Shown here in pieces: positions 1 through 5,999 of a stretch of 5,999 bases of DNA. Origin of the DNA: Bacteroidia bacterium (lineage in GTDB: Bacteria; Bacteroidota; Bacteroidia; Cytophagales; Cyclobacteriaceae); NCBI GenBank assembly GCA_012031955.1, contig JAAURZ010000168.1, positions 1 to 5,999 on the forward strand. The letters run 5' to 3'. Both the position numbers and the translations under genes were made by a program. Each line of letters starts with the position of its first letter. Position 1 is the stretch's first letter. Below the pieces are notes generated by a model. That model was not told the DNA's origin and ran no database searches. It was given only the letters and a program-made list of their open reading frames with translations.

Positions 1-93
1 GAATTCGAGGTGCTCTTGCTTTAACTGTGCTGAAGCCGGCATTGCAATCAGAAAGACACACAGCGCAAGGAGCCTGCCATAACAAGCTTTCAT
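1..93 (-). CDS. N-terminus of an exported protein (partial, runs off left edge)
   Basis: Reading the minus strand from the ATG at 93-91 gives 31 open codons to the window edge. The product begins M-K-A-C-Y-G-R, continues with a hydrophobic stretch (LLALCVFLIAM, about residues 8-18) and then P-A-S-A-Q. This is a textbook Sec signal peptide, with a likely cleavage after A-S-A and before Gln23, a very common pattern in Bacteroidota. Only about nine residues of the mature protein (QLKQEHLEF) are visible, so its function cannot be called. It is transcribed divergently from the acyl-CoA dehydrogenase, 199 bp away. No strong Shine-Dalgarno precedes the ATG. The signal peptide is the only evidence for the gene, but such a charge/hydrophobic/A-x-A order is unlikely by chance. 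Confidence 0.75.
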   Translation of the reverse strand, partial: MKACYGRLLALCVFLIAMPASAQLKQEHLEF

Positions 94-292
94 GAACGAA
101 GGGGTTTTACAACTGTAATTTACTGAAATAATGAACGCCCTTTAAGAAGGTGCGGCGGAAAAGATGTGCAAAGCCGCAGTATGAGATTTACATTGCAAAC
201 GCAGGGAATGTCGAAATAAAAACCGGTTTTGCCTGTAATGACTTTACGCTAAAGTCCATGTACCTTTATTGAAAACCAAACTTCGGATCAAC
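94..292. other. Divergent intergenic region
   Basis: This 199-bp stretch separates the minus-strand exported protein from the plus-strand dehydrogenase, so it should carry the promoters of both. I find no plausible ORF or RNA gene in it. For the minus strand, TACAGTTG (117-110) matches the Bacteroidota -7 consensus TAnnTTTG at all but one position, but no TTG-type -33 box sits at the right distance. For the plus strand, TACCTTTA (261-268) matches similarly, and the nearest TTTG (228-231) is too far upstream. A palindrome AACCGGTT lies at 221-228. None of these is strong enough to call as a promoter or operator. Confidence 0.6.
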
Positions 293-1646
293 ATGTCTCT
301 ATTCAAGAAACTCAAAGCTTCAATGTCCATGATGCAACAGTTGGACCTCGACAAAATTGCAAAACTCTCCGAGAAAGTAGACCTCAACAAAATGGTGGGG
401 CTTGTGAGTAGCATGAAAACAGCGGATTGCAGAAACTGATGAAGTTCATGGAGGGCGGAAAGAAAAAACACATGTTTCCGGAAATCGACGGCGACTTTTA
501 CGACCTCTCTCAGTTGTTGAACCCTGAAGAAAGAGAGATACAACTGAAAGTGCGCGAATACATGAACAAGGAAGTGAAGCCGATCGTGAACAACTACTGG
601 CTCAAGGACGAATTTCCGCACCAGATCATTCCAGACATGGCAAAGCTGAACGTATGCGGTCTCACCTATCAGGGCTACGGGTGCCCGGGCAAGTCGGCGC
701 TGCTGGAGGGTTTTCTCGCCATGGAAATGGCGCGCGTCGATACGTCGGTCTCTACCTTCTTCGGCGTGCAAAGCGGACTGGCAATGGGCTCAATTTATTA
801 TTGTGGTTCCGAAGAGCAAAAGCAGCAATGGCTGCCGCCTATGCAGAAGATGGAATTGATAGGTGCGTTTGGCCTTACTGAGCCCGAGGTGGGCTCTGGC
901 GTGGCCGGGGGATTGACCACCACTTGCAAACGCGAAGGCGATAAATGGATACTTAACGGACAGAAAAAATGGATAGGCAACGCCACCTTTGCCGACCTCA
1001 CCATCATATGGGCCCGCGACCTCGACGACGGAAATGTGAAAGGCTTTATTGTGGAAAAAATTTTCCCGGGTTTAAGGCCGACAAGATCAAAGGCAAGATG
1101 GCGCTGCGCATTGTACAGAACGCGCTCATCACGCTTACGAATTGCGAGGTGCCGGAAACACACCGTCTTCAAAATGCAAATGGTTTCAAAGACACCGCCA
1201 ATGTGCTGCGCATGACACGCGCTGGTGTTGCATGGCAAGCTGTGGGCTGTGCCCGCGGCGCCTACGAAAGCGCCCTCCGCTACACCAACGAACGCCGCCA
1301 GTTTGGGCGTACCATCAGCAGTTTTCAAATGGTGCAGGACTTGCTCGTGGAAATGCTGAGCAACCTCACGGCCATGCAAACAATGGTATGCCGCCTTTCG
1401 CAACTACAAGACAAAGGAAAACTCACCGACGAGCAGGCATCGCTGGCGAAGGTGTTTTGTACCCTGCGCACACGCGACATCGTCAGCCATGCGCGTGAGT
1501 TATTTGGCGGAAATGGTATTCTCATCGAGAACGACATCGCCCGGTTTGTCGCCGATGCCGAAGCGATTTATTCCTACGAAGGAACCAAGGAAATCAACAC
1601 CCTGATTGTAGGTCGCGCAATCACGGGGCAGAGCGCATTTGTCTGA
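293..1646 (+). CDS. Acyl-CoA dehydrogenase, glutaryl-CoA-dehydrogenase-like (two frameshifts)
   Basis: A flavoenzyme of the acyl-CoA dehydrogenase family, expected to oxidise an acyl-CoA thioester at the alpha-beta bond with FAD in the cytoplasm. As read it is broken into three pieces: frame 2 from ATG 293 to a TGA at 437, frame 1 from about 427 to 1065, and frame 0 from about 1060 to TGA 1646. Adding one base near 427 and one near 1060 gives 451 continuous residues. In that numbering: YQGYGCPG (about 127-134), the FAD/substrate segment FGLTEPEVGSG (193-203), GQKKWIGNA (223-231), RQFG (336-339), and YEGTKEIN with Glu430 in the position of the catalytic base, followed by GRAITG (441-446). The YGCPG and YEGT...GRAITG patterns point to the glutaryl-CoA dehydrogenase/ACX4-like branch. 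Without the full active site compared, the substrate (glutaryl-CoA or a short-chain acyl-CoA) is uncertain. About 55 residues precede the usual family start. ATG 293 is the first start in an open frame beginning after a stop at 239. Confidence 0.9.
344..450 (+). repeat. Three imperfect DLxK octapeptide repeats in the dehydrogenase N-terminal extension
   Basis: The extension of the dehydrogenase contains DLDKIAKL (residues 18-25), DLNKMVGL (30-37) and, after restoring one base at about 427, DLQKLMKF (45-52). All share Asp-Leu-x-Lys-hydrophobic-x-x-hydrophobic, spaced 12 and 15 residues apart. The stretch is rich in Lys, Met and Leu with no proline, so it should form amphipathic helices. The third copy spans the frame break, which itself supports the frame repair. 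I do not recognise this as a named domain. Its role (membrane or partner docking, oligomer contact) is inference only. Confidence 0.6.
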
Positions 1647-2779
1647 TTACAAATAGCGCACCCAGAAAGCGCGATGTGTGCGCTTGTACTCGCCAAACCA
1701 TCGGCACAGCGGGTACATCACGATTGTGAGCACAATCCAGGCTATGTGTGACCGTGAGCCAAATCGGTTCATAAGGTCGTCGGCCATGACGCGGGATTGT
1801 CGAAAAGCCACGAGCGCCATTCATTGTAGTAAAGCCCGTTATAGAGTATAGCCAGAACATGCCCCACCAGCAAGTGCATGACGTAGTAGAAGAAGGGCAC
1901 ACGGCCAAAAACAAGAAAGAAATCCGCAATTTTTCCTTTCCAGGTTTCCGCGTAAGCGAGTACAACCACAGCGGGGCCCAGCGTCATCAGGAGATAGAGC
2001 AATGACGGCGGGTACTTGGTGGTATTCAGAAAATCGAGAAATGTATACAAGCTACCTCGCTCCATGACCGACCATGCATGAGGGTCGCCGTAAACATTGA
2101 TGAAGCGCAATACGATAAAACCGGCCGACATAGCAAGGCCCAGCCACACGAGGTTCCGTTTCCGACGCTCCGCGGCTTGCGTAAACCAGTGCCCCGCAAG
2201 GTAGCCGAACACCATCACGCCCGGCCACGGTATCTGGGGGTATACGACAAACACCGGTGGCACCCAGCGCGACTCATGCAGAAGCTGCCACCAGTAGGCG
2301 TCGATGTGAATGTTATCGAGCAGGTTATGTCCTAAAATAGTGATGCCGGCAAAAGCGAAAAGAAACCACTTGGGCGTGTGAATAAGAACGCCCATCAGCA
2401 TCATGGCAATACCAATCGTTGCAATTACCTGAACAAACCACCAGTCGAAGTATGTAAACTTCCATACAAAATTTACCACCGTGAACTCGATGAGAATGAG
2501 CCAGGCGCCGCGGCTCCAGAGGAATCGGGAGAGTTCCATCTTCGATACCTTGAGGCTGTACAAGTAAGCGCTGGTGCCGGCCAGAAACACAAATACCGGC
2601 GCGCAAAAATGCGTGATCCATCGCGTGAAAAACCAGGCCGGCGTAGTAACAGTGGGATCTTCGGGAGCAAAAAGTGTGGGCGAGAAAAAGTCCCTCACAT
2701 GGTCGAGGCCCATGATTACAATCACGAGGCCACGTAGAATATCGACGGACATTATCCGTGTCGAGGGTTTTATTTCCAT
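1647..2779 (-). CDS. DUF1624/HGSNAT-like polytopic membrane acyltransferase-family protein (one frameshift)
   Basis: A multi-pass inner-membrane protein resembling the DUF1624/heparan-alpha-glucosaminide N-acetyltransferase catalytic-domain group; members may transfer acyl groups across the membrane, but the substrate here is unknown. From ATG 2779 the open frame gives 336 residues and stops at 1769, where the sequence breaks off at ...DNPASWP. Restoring one base near 1781 turns the end into PDDLMNRFGS and continues through a last hydrophobic helix (HIAWIVLTIVMYPLC) to WVRYL and a TAA at 1649-1647, for 377 residues. Visible landmarks are SVDILRG (11-17) and LDHVRDFF (25-32) in helix 1, FCAPVFVFLAGTS (58-70) in helix 2, TKYPPSLLYLLMTLGP (254-269), and FGRVPFFYYVMH (291-302). 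I count about ten hydrophobic segments. Its start lies 70 bp after the NTF2-like gene on the same strand, so co-transcription is possible. Its stop abuts that of the convergent dehydrogenase. The family call is firm; the activity is not. Confidence 0.88.
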
Positions 2780-2849
2780 AGTTGGGCGGTTCGATACGCC
2801 TTACTGGCGGGCACATTAAAAGGTTGCCCCTGTCGCCACATTGTTTACG

Positions 2850-3344
2850 TCACTGCTGATATTCCGCGTGGGTGGACACAAACTTGTCAAGCCTCCTGGC
2901 TGCCTGTTGCTGAACCTTTCGCTTCAAAAAACCACTCCACCCAAGCAGCCACCCCGTTGGGCCCAATGCCATGCGTGACCATCGCCAGAAGTTGAAGCGA
3001 TCTACATGCCGATAGATTTTGCCGTCTCTGAATTCAAACGATGCTTCTATTTTGTTATGCACTTTTCTGCCGGTGAGCGAAAAGGTGTATACAGCCTCCC
3101 AGTGGCAACTGCCGTGGCTGGCGTCGGCTGCCACCTTCGTAAAATTGACGAGCAATTCCGGCGCACGATCGCCGCCCGACAGCAGCATGTGCCACATGGC
3201 GCCCGCCCTTGCACCTTCCAGCCTGGGAAACGCTTCGTCCGAAAAGACAACTTCGGGATGATAGCACGATTTCATGCCTTCTACATCCCGCTCCTGAAAA
3301 CTTGTGTAAAATCTCTCGATGAGTTGCGTGTTGTCTGTATGCAT
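2850..3344 (-). CDS. NTF2-like (SnoaL-type) family protein
   Basis: An intact 164-residue protein from ATG 3344 to TGA 2852-2850. It has the layout of a SnoaL-like NTF2 fold: an N-terminal helix pair (NTQLIERFYTSFQERDVEGM, residues 5-24), then CYHPEVVFSDEAFPRLEG (27-44), and later strands with HWEAVY (81-86), VHNKIEASFEFRDGKI (95-110) and HVDRF (113-117). The family forms a cone-shaped pocket used by small enzymes or binding proteins, often as dimers, and sequence alone rarely reveals the ligand. The C-terminal tail (about 118-164) has a tryptophan-rich, mildly hydrophobic part followed by a basic helix (FLKRKVQQQAARRLDKF), seen in a subgroup of these proteins. No signal peptide is visible, so it is probably cytoplasmic. 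It is the only complete gene here with no frame damage. It is followed 70 bp later by the membrane protein on the same strand and is divergent from the S9 peptidase. Confidence 0.85.
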   Translation of the reverse strand: MHTDNTQLIERFYTSFQERDVEGMKSCYHPEVVFSDEAFPRLEGARAGAMWHMLLSGGDRAPELLVNFTKVAADASHGSCHWEAVYTFSLTGRKVHNKIEASFEFRDGKIYRHVDRFNFWRWSRMALGPTGWLLGWSGFLKRKVQQQAARRLDKFVSTHAEYQQ

Positions 3345-3454
3345 ATACTAAATGTAGCGATTCCTGTAAAATCCTGTTCACAGCCAATCATCACAAAAAC
3401 GATTCTATTCGAAGCCTGATTGGTTAGTTTTAACTTCGATAACACTTTTCCAAT
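3345..3454. promoter_or_regulatory. Divergent intergenic region with short inverted repeats (putative promoter/operator)
   Basis: This 110-bp gap must hold promoters for both the NTF2-like gene (minus) and the S9 peptidase (plus). It contains a perfect 7-bp inverted repeat, CCAATCA (3384-3390) and TGATTGG (3417-3423), around a 26-base spacer with a TTCGAA palindrome (3408-3413). A second pair, TCGAAG (3409-3414) and CTTCGA (3434-3439), overlaps it. On the plus strand TAACTTCG (3431-3438) resembles the Bacteroidota -7 box TAnnTTTG, with only a TTCG 19 bases upstream as a -33 candidate. On the minus strand TACATTTA, just before the ATG, resembles the same box but has no good partner. The location is certain to be regulatory in a general sense; the individual elements are weak. 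Confidence 0.35.
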
Positions 3455-5999
3455 ATGAGAAAACTTTTATGTATCCTCCTCGTGGTTTCTTGCTTTGGTG
3501 CAACGGCACAGCGGAAATCCAAGACTACCGCCACCACGACGCAAAAGAAACCCCTTACCCACGACGTGTACGACGGCTGGAAGGAGATTCCTTACAAGCA
3601 ACTAACCAACGATGGCGCTTATGCTGGGTTCCTTATTAATCCGCAGGAGGGAGACGGCAAGCTGGTGATCTATGACTTCAAAAGCACATCGGAAGATTCG
3701 GTAGCACGCGCCTCCGATGTGCGCCTCACCTGGGATAACAAATATGCAGTTTTCAAAATCAAACCTCCGGTCAAACTGGTGAAGGACCTGCGTCGGCAGA
3801 AAAAGAAAAAGGATGAGCTCCCCAAGGATTCACTGGGCATATACACGCTTGCCACGGCGAAGCTTGAGAAGATACCCGCGGTGAATTCGTTTAAAGTGCC
3901 TGAGAAAATCGGCGGCTGGATTGCCTATCAACTCGACGTCGTGAAAGAGTCGAAGGCTGACGCCAAAAAAGACGCCAAGGCCGACTCGACAAAGGCACTT
4001 GTTAAACCGAAAAAGAAAGTCAAGAAGAATTCCGACGACAATGGCTTTACACTCGTGTTGCGAAACACTACGTCCGGAAAGGAAACGCAATTCGGTTTTG
4101 TGAAAGACTACCTTTTCGGGGAGTATGGTCACGGCCTCATGTTCACCTCAACCGGCAACGACAGCACGCTGGCACCTGGTGTATACTGGTACGACCTGAA
4201 GGAGGAAAAACTCACCCAACTGATGACCGGCAAGGACAAGCAGAAATTCAAACAGCTCGCCATCAGTGAAGACGGGCTGCACGCCGCGTTTATTGCCGAC
4301 CTTGATACCACAAAGGCGCTCGTCCGCTATCCTAAGCTGTACCATTGGAAAAAAGGACAACCACAGGCTATGCTCATTGCCGACGAGTCGGCAGGGCTGC
4401 TGGTGAAAGACTGGACACTGAGTGAACATTTTACACCTGAGTTTTCGCGCGACGGTTCTAAATTGTTTTTTGGAGCTGCCCCAATCCCCGCTGTAAAAGA
4501 CACAACCCTGCTACCAGAAGAAATCGTGAACGTGGAGGTCTGGACCGGCGACGACGACTACATTTATCCACAGCAAAACAGTCGCCTCGAGAGCGAGCGC
4601 AAGCGATCGTATCTTTCCGTTATAGACCTGGCCACGAGCAAGGTAACGGCATTGGCCGACGAAGACTTGCCGGGTATAGAGCTCGGTGACGAAGGCAATG
4701 CACCCGTCGCACTGGGTGAGTCGGATGTGAAGTATCGCAAGATGACTACGTGGGATATCAGTGCCTACAACGACCTCTACGTGGTAAACGTGCAGGATGG
4801 GTCGCACAAAGCGATTGCTGAAAAGGTAAAGGGACGCGCCTCGCTCTCTCCAAAGGCTTCTTATGCATTCTGGTTTAGTTTGCCCGACACGGCGTGGTTC
4901 AGCTACAGCATCGGTAACGGCAAGGTTGAAAACCTGTCGCACAAACTTGCGGTGTCTTTCGCAGACGAAGAAGACGACCATCCTGACTACCCGTCGCCAT
5001 ACGGATATGCCGGTTGGACTGAAGGAGACAAATTGTTGCTTGTGTATGACCGCTTCGATATCTGGGCCCTCGACCCGGCCAACCAACACGACCCGGTAAA
5101 TCTGACAAAAATTGGACGACAAAGTAAAATCGAGTTCCGCTACGTAAGGCTCGATCCGGACGAGCGATTCATCGACTCCAATAAAGATATGTTGCTCGTT
5201 GCGTTTGACGACAACACCAAACAGTCGGGCTACTACAAGCTTTCATTGAAAGATAACAAGCTCACGAAACTTGTAATGGGAGACTATCGCTACGGCAGAA
5301 TTGAAAAAGCGCGTGCCGCCGATCGAGTCATTTTTACACGCGAGAATTTTCAGGAATATCCGGACGTGTGGGCCTCCGGCATGACCTTCAGCAGCCCCAG
5401 GAAAATAACCAACGCGAACCCACAAATGAAAAATTATCTATGGGGAAGTGTTGACCCGGTGCAGTGGGTTTCACTCGATGGTGTTCCGCTGCATGGGTTG
5501 CTATACAAGCCCGAAAACTTTGATCCGAAGAAGAAGTACCCGATGATGGTGTATTTCTACGAAACATATTCCGACAACCGGTACAATCACTATGCACGGC
5601 GCCGATAAGGTCGGTCATTAATTTCACCATGTACACCAGTAACGGCTACCTTGTGTTTGTGCCCGACATTGTATACAAGATCGGTTTCCCCGGGGAGAGT
5701 GCGCACAACTGCATACTGCCTGGTGTTACACGCTTGATTGAGCAAGGGTTTGTAGATGAACAACATATTGGCGTGCAGGGCCACAGCTGGGGCGGCTATC
5801 AGGCGGCTTACCTCGTAACACGCACCGATATTTTTGCCGCCGCCGAGGCCGGCGCGCCGGTATCCAACATGACGAGCGCCTACGGAGGCATTCGCTGGGA
5901 AAGCGGACTCAGCCGCATGTTCCAATATGAACATTCGCAAAGTCGTCTTGGCGGAACGCTGTGGGAGACGCCGCTACGTTACATCGAAAACTCCCGCTC
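3455..5999 (+). CDS. Exported S9 family (prolyl oligopeptidase-type) serine peptidase, frameshifted and partial at right edge
   Basis: A secreted or periplasmic serine peptidase with an N-terminal beta-propeller-like half and a C-terminal alpha/beta-hydrolase domain, expected to cut short peptides, often after proline or at dipeptide steps. The start ATG 3455 gives MRKLLCILLVVSCFGATAQ, a signal peptide with likely cleavage around A-T-A/Q; VVSC (10-13) is a weak lipobox alternative. The first frame runs 717 residues to TAA 5606-5608. The hydrolase domain begins near residue 668 (WVSLDGVPLHGLLYKP) and breaks at HYA. The -1 frame then reads APIRSVINFTMYTSNGYL and on to GHSWGGYQ, with the nucleophile serine at 5785-5787 (residue 778 after restoring one base near 5597). 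The Asp and His of the triad lie beyond the window, as expected for a family protein of roughly 900 or more residues. Another base seems to be missing at the very end (ENS-PL). A lysine-rich insert lies at 164-192. It is divergent from the NTF2-like gene. Confidence 0.9.

Noticed and set aside
1..6. EcoRI site GAATTC exactly at the first base, suggesting a cloning boundary
   Set aside because: The same hexamer also occurs inside the window (near 3029 and 3883), and nothing else suggests vector or a join; the position is probably coincidental.
293..439. Independent 48-aa small protein upstream of the dehydrogenase
   Set aside because: The repeat pattern continues across the frame break into the enzyme, and one restored base fuses the two cleanly, so it is the enzyme's own N-terminus.
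244..771. Long minus-strand open frame (175 codons) antisense to the start of the dehydrogenase
   Set aside because: It lies opposite a clearly conserved coding region, and its product is low-complexity His/Phe/Leu-rich with no family resemblance; it is a shadow frame.
1055..1077. Programmed -1 ribosomal frameshift in the dehydrogenase
   Set aside because: AAA slippage is possible, but there is no canonical heptamer in register, and similar single-base breaks in two other genes make sequence error the better explanation.
798..1403. Minus-strand open frame of 201 codons within the dehydrogenase
   Set aside because: It is antisense to the conserved enzyme core, including the FAD-binding segment, and the protein looks like no known family.
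2325..2816. Minus-strand open frame of 163 codons overlapping the membrane protein in another frame
   Set aside because: The frame used by the membrane protein shows family motifs and hydrophobic helices; this one is its shifted shadow.
2806..2837. Hairpin candidate between the NTF2-like and membrane-protein genes (GGGCA 2809-2813 with TGCCC 2825-2829)
   Set aside because: The stem is only five pairs, with a bulge before any extension, and no T-tract follows on either strand, so it is not a credible terminator.
4511..5122. Minus-strand open frame of 203 codons within the S9 peptidase
   Set aside because: It is antisense to conserved peptidase sequence, and its composition is typical of a reverse-frame shadow.

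Overview
The window looks like chromosomal DNA of moderate GC from a member of the Bacteroidota, probably in the Cytophagales/Chitinophagales range. This rests on recognised proteins, not a search. The glutaryl-CoA-dehydrogenase-like enzyme, the heparan-alpha-glucosaminide-N-acetyltransferase-like membrane protein and the secreted S9 peptidase all resemble Bacteroidota versions. Two signal peptides end in A-x-A before Gln, and strong Shine-Dalgarno sequences are absent, as is usual in that phylum.

Layout: (1) 1-93, minus: the first 31 codons of an exported protein running off the left edge. (2) 94-292: a divergent intergenic region. (3) 293-1646, plus: an acyl-CoA dehydrogenase close to the glutaryl-CoA dehydrogenase branch, with an unusual helical N-terminal extension holding three copies of a DLxK-type octapeptide. 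(4) 1647-2779, minus: a polytopic membrane protein of the DUF1624/HGSNAT-like type, converging on gene 3 with the two stop codons directly abutting. (5) 2850-3344, minus: an NTF2/SnoaL-like protein, the only complete gene that is intact. (6) 3345-3454: a second divergent intergenic region with short inverted repeats. (7) 3455-5999, plus: an exported S9 prolyl-oligopeptidase-family peptidase running off the right edge.

The dominant feature is a set of four clear and one probable reading-frame breaks in three conserved genes. Every break is the loss of one base, at or next to a short homopolymer. Restoring one base at each site gives complete, family-typical proteins: 451 aa for the dehydrogenase and 377 aa for the membrane protein, with the catalytic serine motif of the peptidase back in frame. 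The simplest reading is uncorrected deletion errors in the assembly, not pseudogenes or programmed frameshifting. Gene boundaries are therefore given for the reconstructed genes.

The genes do not form an obvious pathway. The two minus-strand genes (2779 and 3344 starts) could share a transcript; the others look like separate housekeeping or accessory units. I see no RNA gene, CRISPR array, insertion sequence or defence cassette, and no convincing new multi-gene system. The most interesting biological item is the repeat-bearing N-terminal extension of the dehydrogenase.
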